Source: Metabacillus litoralis (lineage in GTDB: Bacteria > Bacillota > Bacilli > Bacillales > Bacillaceae). Taken from it: a stretch of DNA of 64,000 bases. The stretch's first letter is position 1, and every line of letters starts with the position of its first letter. The DNA is taken from assembly GCF_003667825.1 (NCBI RefSeq), contig NZ_CP033043.1, forward strand, positions 3,474,001-3,538,000, in the 5' to 3' direction. Below, piece after piece: positions 18,375-26,543 of this stretch. Below the pieces are notes generated by a model. It ran no database searches, was not told the DNA's origin, and worked only from the letters and a program-made list of their open reading frames with translations. The position numbers and the translations under genes are program-made.

Positions 18375-18845
18375 ATGAAAAAAATTTCAGGATTAATCTT
18401 AACAGGAGTTTTAGCATCTTCCATCGCACTAATCGCGGGCTGCTCATCTGATGCAGAAACAACACAAACAACAGAACAAGCTCCTGAACAGCCAGCAGGA
18501 AATCGAATGGATATGTTCGCAGGCTTAGATGAAGAAGCAAAGGCAAAGGCTGAAGAAATCATGATTCAAATGAGAGAAGGAACCATCACTAGTGAAGAAG
18601 CTGAAGCACAATTAGCTGAGTTAGGTGTAGACCTACCTATAGGTGGCGGAGCTGGTGGAGGCCCGGGCAGCAATATGTTTTCTAATCTTGATGAAGAAAC
18701 CCGAGCTAAAGCGGAAGAAATTATGAGTGCAATGAGAGAAGGTACGATTACAAGAGAAGAAGCTGTAGCACAATTGGCTGAGTTAGGAGTAGAAATGCCA
18801 AGTATGCCTGATACATCAGAAACGTCTGAAGATACTACCCTATAA
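18375..18845 (+). CDS. Lipoprotein with two ~40-residue helical repeats
   Basis: 156 residues. The signal peptide ends in lipobox LIAGC (Cys near 23), so it is anchored on the outer face of the membrane. After an acidic linker there are two near-copies of a ~42-residue unit starting MFAGLDEEAKAKAEEIM and MFSNLDEETRAKAEEIM, each closing with AQLAELGV. They are joined by a glycine-rich linker (GGGAGGGPGS). The REGTITxEEA turn resembles short helical oligomerisation modules, but I do not recognise the family. The gene is monocistronic between its own regulated promoter and a terminator. An envelope-stress sensor or chaperone role is a guess. Confidence 0.85.
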   Translation: MKKISGLILTGVLASSIALIAGCSSDAETTQTTEQAPEQPAGNRMDMFAGLDEEAKAKAEEIMIQMREGTITSEEAEAQLAELGVDLPIGGGAGGGPGSNMFSNLDEETRAKAEEIMSAMREGTITREEAVAQLAELGVEMPSMPDTSETSEDTTL

Positions 18846-18858
18846 AATAGGAATTTGC

Positions 18859-18900
18859 AAGGTACTTATTAGAGAAATATACCTAATAAGTACCTTTCTA
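18859..18900 (+). terminator. Terminator of lipoprotein gene
   Basis: AAGGTACTTATTAG (18859-18872) and CTAATAAGTACCTT (18883-18896), a perfect 14-bp stem with a 10-base loop. Confidence 0.8.
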
Positions 18901-18923
18901 ATAAATTACAGTGCTATTCTTAG

Positions 18924-19928
18924 TCATTTATTTCGTTTATCAGATGATGATCGTTTCCCCCACCATCCCTTACTTCTAAAAAATAAAGCGATACTAATGC
19001 CAAGACCAAACATCACAATAAGTGCTAATCCATAGCCAAAATCCCATGTTAATTCAGGCATATGTTCAAAATTCATTCCATATAAACCAGCAATAAATGT
19101 CATAGGAATAAAAATAACACTAACTAATGTTAGAGTTTTCATAATAGAATTCATATGATCGGATTTAAGAGACATTTGCAAATCAAAGATACCTGTTAAC
19201 GTTTCAATAAACGTATCAAATGCACTGACAACTCGTTCAAAATTTTTGCCTAGAGTCTTTAAGTATATCGCTGAATCTTCATTAATATATTTGGAATCTG
19301 ATTCTCCAATATCGTTTATAACAGACTCCTGAGCTTCAACAATTTGTCTTAAGTTATGAATTCTCCCTTTCCAATTATACACTTCATGACCTATTTCATT
19401 AGCAAACGGATATTTGAAAACAGATTTTTCAAGCGCCTGAATTTCATCAGCAATAGCATCAACTGCTTGTAGGTAATACTCACTAACATGGTCTAATATA
19501 TGATACAGGATGTGCCCTGGACTGCTCATGTGATGAGGATGGTCTTGAAAATCCTCTAGTATAGTAGAAAAAAATTGCAAGTCATTTTCTTCTTCATGGG
19601 TTATCACATAATTATCCCCTAATAAAATACTAATTCTTACGTTAGAATAATCTTCTTTGATGATAAATATTGAAATATATGTATGATAGCTATATACATC
19701 CATTCGTGGCGAATCACTGAAAGAAGCAATAGCTTCCGCTGCAAGGGTATGTATATTTAGTGATTCAATGATCTTTTTTAACTCACCTTTAGTAGAAGGG
19801 ATAATATGAACCCAAAGTGTATCATCGTTTTTCTCAGGGATAAAGAATTCATTTACTATTTCACTTGTTTGATTTTTTTTGCAATAATATAATAAATCGG
19901 GTTCATCCTTACTCCTAGTTGTTTTCAT
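18924..19928 (-). CDS. corA: CorA-family magnesium/cobalt transporter
   Basis: 334 residues: a large soluble N-terminal domain, a long helix, then two C-terminal membrane segments (about 268-290 and 300-322). The selectivity motif YGMNFEHMP lies between them and a basic tail (KRSSSDKRNK) follows, the standard CorA plan of a homopentameric channel. Ribosome site AAAGGA, 9 bases before the ATG. Single gene. Whether it is the main Mg2+ importer cannot be judged from this window. Confidence 0.92.
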   Translation of the reverse strand: MKTTRSKDEPDLLYYCKKNQTSEIVNEFFIPEKNDDTLWVHIIPSTKGELKKIIESLNIHTLAAEAIASFSDSPRMDVYSYHTYISIFIIKEDYSNVRISILLGDNYVITHEEENDLQFFSTILEDFQDHPHHMSSPGHILYHILDHVSEYYLQAVDAIADEIQALEKSVFKYPFANEIGHEVYNWKGRIHNLRQIVEAQESVINDIGESDSKYINEDSAIYLKTLGKNFERVVSAFDTFIETLTGIFDLQMSLKSDHMNSIMKTLTLVSVIFIPMTFIAGLYGMNFEHMPELTWDFGYGLALIVMFGLGISIALFFRSKGWWGKRSSSDKRNK

Positions 19929-20079
19929 GAGTGTAAATCCTTTCTCAAAAAAGTTTAACCGATTTTAACTCAACGACCTTTCTTTCCTAGTATGAAGGAA
20001 TATTTTGTTTTTTATTATGAAAGAACAAAATTTCATAACAAGGAGAAGTAGACAACACCATTTTTTATCATGTTCCTTC

Positions 20080-20445
20080 TTAGCTAAGAACCTCTCTCCA
20101 GAATTGATAATTCCTTAATGAAACATCCAAACTTAAACGATGTAACCTTTTTAAAGCAGTTAATGTTTTAACTACCTCTCTTAATATGTTTTCAGTTGTA
20201 TTTTCTTCGTTATTGTTTATTCGATATTTGGAAAACAAAACCAACTGCTTTTTTCCCACTCTTTCAATTTTTCTCATTCTAGTATGAGTTGTTAAAAATA
20301 AGATAAACTCCTCGATCGTTTCTAATTCTCGGTTTTTATGACTTGTTTCTAACGGTTTCATTAATTGTATGTACTGATTATAAAGCGATTGATAGCGCGA
20401 AGATTTTATTGTGATCGTGTGTAGATCATTGATTAGTGTATTCAT
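20080..20445 (-). CDS. Hypothetical helical protein
   Basis: 121 residues, rich in charged helices with no membrane segment or cysteine motif (for example MRKIERVGKKQLVLFSKY). Ribosome site GGAGG, 5 bases before the ATG. I do not recognise it. Its promoter region contains the TTTAAGGTT direct repeat in the orientation that reads toward this gene, with TATAGT six bases past the second half-site, so it probably belongs to the same regulon as the chemoreceptor at 7809 and the lipoprotein at 18375. Confidence 0.65.
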   Translation of the reverse strand: MNTLINDLHTITIKSSRYQSLYNQYIQLMKPLETSHKNRELETIEEFILFLTTHTRMRKIERVGKKQLVLFSKYRINNNEENTTENILREVVKTLTALKRLHRLSLDVSLRNYQFWREVLS

Positions 20446-20538
20446 TTGTTCCTCCGTTCTATTATGCCTCTTCTGAATATCACGTAACTATTAAGTAGTC
20501 GTCACCAACACTTCCTACCAAAATTTACTATATACGCC

Positions 20539-20559
20539 AAACCTTAAATTAACCTTAAG
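20539..20559 (-). promoter_or_regulatory. Response-regulator-type direct repeat between divergent genes
   Basis: Minus strand CTTAAGGTTA (20559-20550) and TTTAAGGTTT (20548-20539), 11 bp apart; TATAGT follows 6 bases later. On the plus strand the CTTAAG end lies 17 bases before a perfect TATAAT (20577-20582), so the same site may also drive the lipoprotein at 20631. Confidence 0.68.
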
Positions 20560-20630
20560 TTTTTGACAGAAACTTGTATAATTTTAAATTTTCACCAAAT
20601 CATATAACTACTAAGCAAAGGAGGATGGTT

Positions 20631-20864
20631 ATGAATACAAAACGACTAATGTCATTACTGACGATTTTTCTTTCATTAGGATTTTTGTTTGGCTGTAACA
20701 CAGCAGATGAACAAGACCCTGCACCACCTGAGGTAGAAACACCTGGAATGGATACAGAAGAGCCTGATTTAGATGAGGAGCCAACAGAAGAAGGTAATGA
20801 AGCTCCTGGAATGGATGAAGAAGAACCTGACTTAGATGAGGAGCCTTCTGAGGAAAATCATTAA
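20631..20864 (+). CDS. Small acidic lipoprotein with repeats
   Basis: 77 residues from ATG MNTKRLMSLL, chosen for the strong AAAGGAGGA site 7 bases upstream. The signal peptide ends in lipobox FLFGC (Cys near 21). The mature part is almost entirely Glu, Asp and Pro, with two copies of a unit like APGMDEEEPDLDEEPSEE. It is probably unstructured and displayed outside the membrane, perhaps binding cations; function is unknown. It has a perfect hairpin terminator behind it and shares the regulated divergent promoter region. Confidence 0.82.
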   Translation: MNTKRLMSLLTIFLSLGFLFGCNTADEQDPAPPEVETPGMDTEEPDLDEEPTEEGNEAPGMDEEEPDLDEEPSEENH

Positions 20865-20871
20865 TCATGAT

Positions 20872-20914
20872 AAAAGCATGTAGGGACAGTACCAGTTCTC
20901 TACATGCTTTTTCA
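20872..20914 (+). terminator. Terminator of acidic lipoprotein gene
   Basis: AAAGCATGTAG and CTACATGCTTT arms with a 16-base interior, followed by TTTTT. Confidence 0.85.
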
Positions 20915-20956
20915 TTGGACCTTATATTTTTCAGCTGAAGTTTGGTTATTTCTCCA

Positions 20957-21508
20957 CTAAATTAAATGGCTCTCCCACTCATTCCTTAGAATTCCCATAA
21001 CTAAAATGTCGTACCTTTTTCCGTCTCTATAAACGGCCGATCTTTTTCTTCCTTCTAATTGAAACCCTACCCGTTCATATGCTTTTAAACCGCCGATATT
21101 ATATTCAATCACCTCAAGACCGACTCGATCTAAATTTAATTCATGAAATGCATAGCGAAGAATCAATTGTAGTGCCTCCGTTCCATATCCTTGCCCTCTA
21201 TTAGTTGAGTCCCCGATGCCTATCGCTAAAAGTCCGGTTCTGTTATTCCATTCAATTGAGTGAATACAAATCAACCCTATTAATCTACTATCTTGAATCG
21301 TTTTTAAAGTGAAGAATATTTCATTGTGGCTCGATTTTCCTTCCTCTGCTAACTGCTCCTTATTTTTAGGAAGTGCAATTTCAGTATCAACATTGCGAAG
21401 ATACTCAGCATCCTCCCCCCACTTCTCCATTGTTTCAAAGTCTTCTTCTAATGGCAGAGCCAGCTTCAGTTTTTCTCCACGAAACAGGTTTAATTTCATT
21501 GTATTCAT
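20957..21508 (-). CDS. GNAT-family N-acetyltransferase (RimJ/RimL type)
   Basis: 183 residues. The acetyl-CoA loop is GDSTNRGQGYGTEALQLIL near residue 100 (R/Q-G-x-G-T/Y-E-A), and LDRVGLEVIEYNIGGLKAYE is the following beta strand and helix of the fold. A C-terminal RDGKRYDILVMGILRNEW is typical of RimJ/RimL-like enzymes that acetylate protein N-termini, amines or small antibiotics. Substrate cannot be told. Ribosome site GGAG, 9 bases upstream. Single gene. Confidence 0.88.
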   Translation of the reverse strand: MNTMKLNLFRGEKLKLALPLEEDFETMEKWGEDAEYLRNVDTEIALPKNKEQLAEEGKSSHNEIFFTLKTIQDSRLIGLICIHSIEWNNRTGLLAIGIGDSTNRGQGYGTEALQLILRYAFHELNLDRVGLEVIEYNIGGLKAYERVGFQLEGRKRSAVYRDGKRYDILVMGILRNEWESHLI

Positions 21509-21566
21509 CCTATTAATCTCCTTTTTTATATAGGTACTTACTTACAGGGGCTGTTTGAATCAGTTA

Positions 21567-21702
21567 ATCTCCGATTGTTGGTGCTTTATCTTCGATTTTA
21601 GGCAGTTTATCTTCGATTTCAGGCATCTTATCTTCGATTCTCAGTATTTTATCTTCGATTTTAGGCACTTTATCTTCGATTTTCAGTATTTTATCTTCGA
21701 TT
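21567..21702. repeat. 21-bp periodic array 1, seven units
   Basis: ATCTCCGATT at 21567, then ATCTTCGATT at 21588, 21609, 21630, 21651, 21672 and 21693: seven units with exactly 21-bp spacing. The core ATC-N3-GAT-T is invariant apart from one T to C, while the 11-bp interval varies (AGGCAG, CAGTAT, AGGCAC types). The last unit is followed by CTACAA, as in array 3. The plus strand happens to be open in one frame, giving FIFDF heptads. It lies between two minus-strand genes. Confidence 0.85.
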
Positions 21703-21762
21703 CTACAAAACTCTACAATTTTCAACTCTACCAAGTAGTAAATCTGCTCATAGAATTTAGAA

Positions 21763-22116
21763 TTAGTAGTCTTTCAAAAATTCGAGCATACTTTGCTTAT
21801 CCTTTGCCATAAATAATGGAGTTGAATAATCCAACTTACCACTTCTATAGTCGTAAACAAAGAAGCAAGGAAATTCTGTAAGATCATACAATGGAATTCC
21901 TTCTTCAAGAGCAATGTCTCTTGAGAATGCTTGAGATTCTCCGACATTATGGAACTGCCATAAATCATCTTCATATTCGTAATGCTTGTTTAACGTGTCA
22001 TGATCTTCATCATCAAACTCTCTGTAAACAGTGACTAACGTTAAATCTCCCTTAGCATCACTTTTTGGTGTTGATGTAGCTTCTTCTATACCAAATAACT
22101 TTTTAAATAATCCCAT
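21763..22116 (-). CDS. Conserved-looking hypothetical cytosolic protein
   Basis: 117 residues. N-terminal MGLFKKLFGIEE is an amphipathic start, followed by an acidic linker and a compact C-terminal part (YDLTEFPCFFVYDYRSGKL) whose pattern of strand, Pro and helix vaguely resembles a thioredoxin-like fold with one cysteine. I cannot assign a family. Strong ribosome site (AAGGAGGAAG). Array 1 begins about 60 bp beyond its stop. Confidence 0.65.
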   Translation of the reverse strand: MGLFKKLFGIEEATSTPKSDAKGDLTLVTVYREFDDEDHDTLNKHYEYEDDLWQFHNVGESQAFSRDIALEEGIPLYDLTEFPCFFVYDYRSGKLDYSTPLFMAKDKQSMLEFLKDY

Positions 22117-22158
22117 GTTCTTCCTCCTTTTTGTTTACTGTTCTTTTTTATATAAAAA

Positions 22159-22704
22159 TTAAAAAGCCGGAGGTGTCACTGAAAATAGAATAACAGCTTT
22201 TTCCGTAAAGCTATTTTCCCATTTATGCTTCATATATGCTGGGATTTTGACGCTATCACCAGTTTCTAATCTATATTCTTCACGATCTAAAAACACTTTT
22301 ATTTTTCCCTCAATCACAATAGCCACCTCTTCTCCTTTATGCTCTAAAAGCTTTTCTGACGAAGAGGTGTTTGGAGGAACTGTCATAATAGCTGTTGCCA
22401 ATGTGCCTGTAAAATCAGGAGAAATTAACTCATACGATAGGTTTTCAACAACCATTTTCTTACGCGAATGGGATCTTACAACTAAATCCTCTGTTTTTGT
22501 TTCTTCAAGTAAAAAGCTAAATGTCGGAACATCAAGAGCCTTTGCTAATACCTTTAATGTCTGGATTGATGGATTAGCTAATCCTCTTTCAATTTGACTT
22601 AACATGGATGGTGTTATTTCAGCTATATTTGCTAATTCTCTGCTGCTCAACCCTTTTGCTTTTCTAAACTTCTCAACTTTTTTTCCAATATCGATATTTT
22701 CCAT
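22159..22704 (-). CDS. XRE-family regulator with C-terminal cupin
   Basis: 181 residues. Helix-turn-helix of the XRE type at about 8-62 (SSRELANIAEITPSMLSQIE), and a cupin fold at about 105-180 (LEHKGEEVAIVIEGKIKVFLD). Such HTH-cupin proteins repress or activate a neighbouring metabolic or transport gene in response to a small ligand bound in the cupin. It is divergent from a LysE-type exporter, the likely target, and an AT-rich inverted repeat lies between. Third ATG chosen because GGGGG precedes it by six bases. Confidence 0.87.
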   Translation of the reverse strand: MENIDIGKKVEKFRKAKGLSSRELANIAEITPSMLSQIERGLANPSIQTLKVLAKALDVPTFSFLLEETKTEDLVVRSHSRKKMVVENLSYELISPDFTGTLATAIMTVPPNTSSSEKLLEHKGEEVAIVIEGKIKVFLDREEYRLETGDSVKIPAYMKHKWENSFTEKAVILFSVTPPAF

Positions 22705-22722
22705 CATCATCCCCCTCAGTAA

Positions 22723-22750
22723 AATAAATTAAATGAAATTTAAATTTATT
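22723..22750. promoter_or_regulatory. AT-rich inverted repeat, candidate operator
   Basis: AATAAATT (22723-22730) and AATTTATT (22743-22750) flank a 12-base AT-rich centre between the divergent HTH-cupin and LysE genes. AT richness of the region makes chance plausible. Confidence 0.35.
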
Positions 22751-22848
22751 AAACTACAATGAATATATTGTGTTAAACTAAATTAAATAATTGTTAAATT
22801 CTACTTTATATTACTAAATTTTACAAGTCGAGGTTAGGAGTGAAGAAA

Positions 22849-23469
22849 ATGAGCGATTTCTTAACATTTTTGGTTCTTTCTTTATTTGTTGTAACAAGTC
22901 CAGGTATCGACACGGCCCTTATTACAAAAAGAACGATTTCAGACGGTAGAAAAGATGGATTTAGTATGGCTTTAGGAATTACAAGTGGATCTTTCGTTCA
23001 CACATTTGCAGCTGCCTTTGGTCTTTCAGCTATTTTGCTGCAGTCTGCTGTTGCCTTTGAAATTGTAAAATATGTGGGTGCGATATACCTGATATATCTC
23101 GGGATTTCTACTTTTATTTCAAGAAAGAAAAAAGATCCTGCTGCTGAAAATCAACAAGATGCAGAAATGAAAAAGTCAGCTTTTAAACAAGGCCTCATAT
23201 CAAATGTACTCAACCCAAAGGTTGCTATGTTTTTCTTAACGTTTTTACCACAATTTATTCAAACAGGTGAAAATGCCACACAGCAACTAATTATCATGGG
23301 TGTTATTTATACACTGCTATCCATTTCTTGGTTTTTCATTTATGTATTTTTCATCAACTATTTACGTGAATGGCTGTTGTCTCCGACAGTACAAGGAATC
23401 ATGGATAAGGCTACAGGTTTAGTTTTAATCGGATTTGGTTTAAAGCTTGCGTTAGATAAAAATCACTAA
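22849..23469 (+). CDS. LysE/RhtB-family amino-acid exporter
   Basis: 206 residues from ATG MSDFLTFLVL (AGGAG 8 bases upstream; the GTG three codons earlier overlaps that site). Six membrane segments, N-terminal VTSPGIDTALIT and GSFVHTFAAAFGLSAIL typical of LysE/RhtB, and NPKVAMFFLTFLPQF in the middle. It exports an amino acid or derivative; which one is not predictable. Divergent HTH-cupin regulator next door. Confidence 0.9.
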   Translation: MSDFLTFLVLSLFVVTSPGIDTALITKRTISDGRKDGFSMALGITSGSFVHTFAAAFGLSAILLQSAVAFEIVKYVGAIYLIYLGISTFISRKKKDPAAENQQDAEMKKSAFKQGLISNVLNPKVAMFFLTFLPQFIQTGENATQQLIIMGVIYTLLSISWFFIYVFFINYLREWLLSPTVQGIMDKATGLVLIGFGLKLALDKNH

Positions 23470-23568
23470 AAGGGCCTTAAAAATACGTAAGACCCTCAAA
23501 CAAGGTTTCAGATTATCTATTTTCCCCTTAGGTATGTCACTAACTATCTGTTTCTCTTTAGATGCTTT

Positions 23569-24216
23569 TTAAGAATTTACGAGGGTCAAAGAGGGTGTTT
23601 TCTCATCAGTGTGTGGTGTGATTATTCTGTGAAGTTGATCTAAAGAGGTCATATTTTGATTACATTTCATGATATCTTGGCACATATAATGACTTTGCTT
23701 AGGTAACGTATCATTTTCAATTGTAAAAACACCTATTTCTTCATAACGATTGCAAACTTCACAAATTCCTTTATTGGCCCTTGTAAATATTCCTTTTAAA
23801 CCTACTAACTCATTATTCATTGAAGCGATGATAAATTGCTTGTTTACACCAGGATCCTGCCACTTAAAATAACTAATGTCTCTCAAATCTATATTTTCTA
23901 TTGAAGGAAGCTTGATTTCGTTATCAAAAAACGTGCTAAATAATTGCTCAGAAATCTTTCCAAATGGAATAACATAAATCTTCAATCTAAGCAAATAAAC
24001 CAATGCCTCCTTTTTATCATTAAGATAAAAAATTGGATCCAATAAAGCTTTCTTATCTTGATCTAAGTTAGTAAATAAACGATAAATTCTTTGCCACATC
24101 ATTTGCTTAATACTATCTAAAACATCCAGACTGCACCCAGATTCAAGAACATTGACTAGCCCTATTACATCTGACTTAATAACATTATATTGGTAGCTTT
24201 TTATAAAAGGCTTCAT
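23569..24216 (-). CDS. FusB/FusC-family EF-G-binding protein
   Basis: 215 residues from ATG MKPFIKSYQY (GGAGG 5 bases upstream; an in-frame GTG is 4 codons earlier). The N-terminal half is helical and the C-terminal half carries a four-cysteine zinc finger: ICEVCNRYEE and later MCQDIMKCNQN. This is the plan of FusB-type proteins that bind elongation factor G, release it from the ribosome and give fusidic-acid resistance. Chromosomal Bacillus members are usually ~210 residues like this. It is the last gene of a four-gene operon. Actual resistance is unproven. Confidence 0.82.
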   Translation of the reverse strand: MKPFIKSYQYNVIKSDVIGLVNVLESGCSLDVLDSIKQMMWQRIYRLFTNLDQDKKALLDPIFYLNDKKEALVYLLRLKIYVIPFGKISEQLFSTFFDNEIKLPSIENIDLRDISYFKWQDPGVNKQFIIASMNNELVGLKGIFTRANKGICEVCNRYEEIGVFTIENDTLPKQSHYMCQDIMKCNQNMTSLDQLHRIITPHTDEKTPSLTLVNS

Positions 24217-24249
24217 TTGATCCTCCACCCCTTGTTTTGATTAGGACAA

Positions 24250-24849
24250 TTAGTAAACCCGATACGTCTTTCCGGTTTGTGCTCCTTCTACACTTTTTAC
24301 ATAGGCTTTTGCGACTTTACTTCCTGGAACAGGATCAAATCCCTGAAAATATGGGCCATACTTATCCATTGACTCCACTAACACATTGGGACTAACATTA
24401 TTGATTCTAATTCCCCTTGGTAATTCGATTGCAGCTGACTCTACGAAACTTTTTATAGCTCCCCCAACCATTGCTGCCGAAGTACCTCCAATAATAGGAT
24501 CTTCCATGATAATTCCAGTGGTTAACGTAAAGCTACCACCATCCTTAATAAAATGCTGTCCTATTAGAACGAGGTTCACTTGACCTTTTAATTTACTATT
24601 AATGGATAAATCATTCGTCTGTGGTGTTAATTCTTTTAACGGACCAAAATAGGTTTCACCTGTGGCACTAATAACTGCGTCAACCTCCCCTACAGATAGG
24701 TACATGTCTCTTATACTATCTGGAGAAGTGATATCCACATAGATATCTGATTCTCTTCTTCCTGCTGACACGACTTCATGATGTTGTTCTAACTCTTGTC
24801 GGACTGCACGACCAATTGTTCCATTGGCACCAATTAATACTATTTTCAT
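24250..24849 (-). CDS. Short-chain dehydrogenase-like protein lacking the catalytic Tyr
   Basis: 199 residues from MKIVLIGANG (AGGAGG 7 bases upstream). The Rossmann motif GANGTIG and ISATGE segment bind NAD(P). The usual YxxxK is replaced by SAAMVGGAIKSF, as in the short SDR subgroup that lacks Tyr. IRINNVSPNVLVES is the standard post-active-site strand. Substrate unknown; it may be a reductase with altered chemistry or a binding protein. Middle of the MFS-glutaredoxin-SDR-FusB operon. Confidence 0.82.
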   Translation of the reverse strand: MKIVLIGANGTIGRAVRQELEQHHEVVSAGRRESDIYVDITSPDSIRDMYLSVGEVDAVISATGETYFGPLKELTPQTNDLSINSKLKGQVNLVLIGQHFIKDGGSFTLTTGIIMEDPIIGGTSAAMVGGAIKSFVESAAIELPRGIRINNVSPNVLVESMDKYGPYFQGFDPVPGSKVAKAYVKSVEGAQTGKTYRVY

Positions 24850-24878
24850 AGGGTTACCTCCTAAAGTATTTTTAGTCA

Positions 24879-25154
24879 TTAGTCTAAATAGGTATAAATC
24901 TCTTGTTTATTCATCTCAAATCCAATGATATTTTTAACCAACTTTTTAGATCCAAGAAATCCCTTCTTATAGAAAGCAAAAGACGGTACAATCCTTGTTC
25001 CCGATAATTGTATAAGCTCTTTTTCCAAACTAGAATTCTTACTTACGATTTTATCGATATATGGTATTTCATTTTCTTGAAGATACTTTTTCGCTTCTTG
25101 GCAGTCAGAGCAGGTTGGTCGAGTATACAGCTCAAGAATGTATCGTTGTTTCAA
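24879..25154 (-). CDS. Glutaredoxin-like thiol protein, TTG start
   Basis: 91 residues. RPTCSDCQEAKKYL gives a CxxC redox site, and IVPSFAFYKKG supplies the cis-Pro loop of the thioredoxin fold. TTG at 25154 is chosen because GAGGAG lies 8 bases upstream; GTG at 25163 would touch the site. It starts 13 bases after the MFS gene stop. It is likely a small disulfide reductase serving the operon; partner unknown. Confidence 0.75.
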   Translation of the reverse strand: MKQRYILELYTRPTCSDCQEAKKYLQENEIPYIDKIVSKNSSLEKELIQLSGTRIVPSFAFYKKGFLGSKKLVKNIIGFEMNKQEIYTYLD

Positions 25155-25166
25155 TGTAAACACTCC

Positions 25167-26489
25167 TCACTTTTTAAAGTTTATAAACAACAGCAGCGCT
25201 ATGCTTGAAACAATCATCAACACAGCAAATACATAGGAGAAGCCGCTAGCAATTGAAGATAAGATAATCCCTGCAATTGTTGGTCCAACTGTTGAGCCTA
25301 ATGATCTAAATAAGCTTAACAATCCAACTGCTGAACCTGCTTCTTGCATTGATGTGCCCTGTATAATAAGAATATTTAATGGTGCACCAATGATAATGCC
25401 AATTCCAAACCCTGCTATAGCAGCAGAAATAAGGAGTAAGAGATAATTAACAGGAAAGATAAAAGAAAGTGAGCCAATTAATGTAATCGCAAATCCTAAA
25501 AACAATACATTTTTAGCCCCCCATTTTGAAACCAAATACCCTCCTATCAGTGAGGCAATCATAGAAGCTACAGCAAGTGGAGCCACCCCATAGGATGATT
25601 GTGCCTTCGTTACTTCAAAATTTGTTTCTATATATAAAGGTAATAAATTCATTGTTGATGCCATGATGAAGCCGGACATTAATGATAGTAGTAAAACAAC
25701 TAACACATATTTTGATTTGAAATAATTTAGTTTAATGATAGGATCTTGTGAATGCTTTTCAGTTTTAATGAACAATGGGACGAGTAGTACTCCAATAATA
25801 AGCATTGTGATATTTTTTGATGTAATCCCCAGCATAATGGAAAGGATCATAGCTGTTAGTAAGATAATACCTAGATAATCAATTGGTTTTTTACTAATTG
25901 TTTGCGGTAATTTCATCGTACTCATTAATAAAATTACTAGAATAGAAATTGGAACATTGATTAAGAAAATCCATTGCCATGCAAAATGTTGAATAATGTA
26001 TCCTCCAACAATAGGACCCATAATACTTCCAAAACCAAATACTACCCCAATCCATCCCATTGCTTTTGCACGCTCTTGTGCTGGATAACTTACAGTAATG
26101 TAAGCAGCAGTAATTGGGAAGATACCCCCTGTACCTATCGCCTGAATACTCCTTCCTATTAAAAAGGTTAAAAAGTTAGGAGCAATGCCTGATAGTAAAG
26201 AACCTAATCCAAATAACAAAATACCAGACACGAAAACTTGCTTTCTACCGAATCGGTCAGAAAATTTACCCATTAGGGGTATACTAACTGCAAAGAGTAA
26301 AGTATAAATGGTGAAACTCCATACCCCCCATGAAGTATTAATACCAAATGTAGTAACAATTGAACTTAACGCGGGTCCGACAATTCCATGATCTAGAGCA
26401 CCCATAAAGATACCTGTAAGAAAAATACTTAACACAAGAGATTTTTGTTTACTTTGCGTTTGTAATTTGTTTTCTAATAATGCTTCCAT
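25167..26489 (-). CDS. MFS drug-efflux-type transporter
   Basis: 440 residues with about 12 membrane segments. GKFSDRFGRKQVF is the MFS motif A loop, and GVVFGFGSIMGPIVGG is the motif C of proton-driven exporters, so drug or metabolite efflux is likely. It is the first gene of an operon with a glutaredoxin-like protein, an SDR and a FusB-like protein, a combination suggesting response to a toxic compound. Good GGAGG site. A promoter with a G6-containing dyad in its spacer lies upstream. Confidence 0.87.
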   Translation of the reverse strand: MEALLENKLQTQSKQKSLVLSIFLTGIFMGALDHGIVGPALSSIVTTFGINTSWGVWSFTIYTLLFAVSIPLMGKFSDRFGRKQVFVSGILLFGLGSLLSGIAPNFLTFLIGRSIQAIGTGGIFPITAAYITVSYPAQERAKAMGWIGVVFGFGSIMGPIVGGYIIQHFAWQWIFLINVPISILVILLMSTMKLPQTISKKPIDYLGIILLTAMILSIMLGITSKNITMLIIGVLLVPLFIKTEKHSQDPIIKLNYFKSKYVLVVLLLSLMSGFIMASTMNLLPLYIETNFEVTKAQSSYGVAPLAVASMIASLIGGYLVSKWGAKNVLFLGFAITLIGSLSFIFPVNYLLLLISAAIAGFGIGIIIGAPLNILIIQGTSMQEAGSAVGLLSLFRSLGSTVGPTIAGIILSSIASGFSYVFAVLMIVSSIALLLFINFKK

Positions 26490-26543
26490 AACTTCTAACC
26501 TCCAATATCTAACAAGGAAATAATTTCTATATTTATTTTATAC

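Noticed and set aside
20564..20582. TTGACA followed by TATAAT as a sigma-A promoter
   Set aside because: The spacer is only 8 bp. TATAAT pairs better with the CTTAAG half-site 17 bp upstream.
21567..21702. The 21-bp array as a CRISPR
   Set aside because: Repeats are ~10 bp with 11-bp intervals, far too short for CRISPR units, and no cas gene is present.
21555..21812. 85-codon plus-strand frame encoding FIFDF heptads across array 1
   Set aside because: No ribosome site. The open frame follows from a 21-bp (multiple of 3) repeat lacking stops, and array 2 gives no comparable protein.
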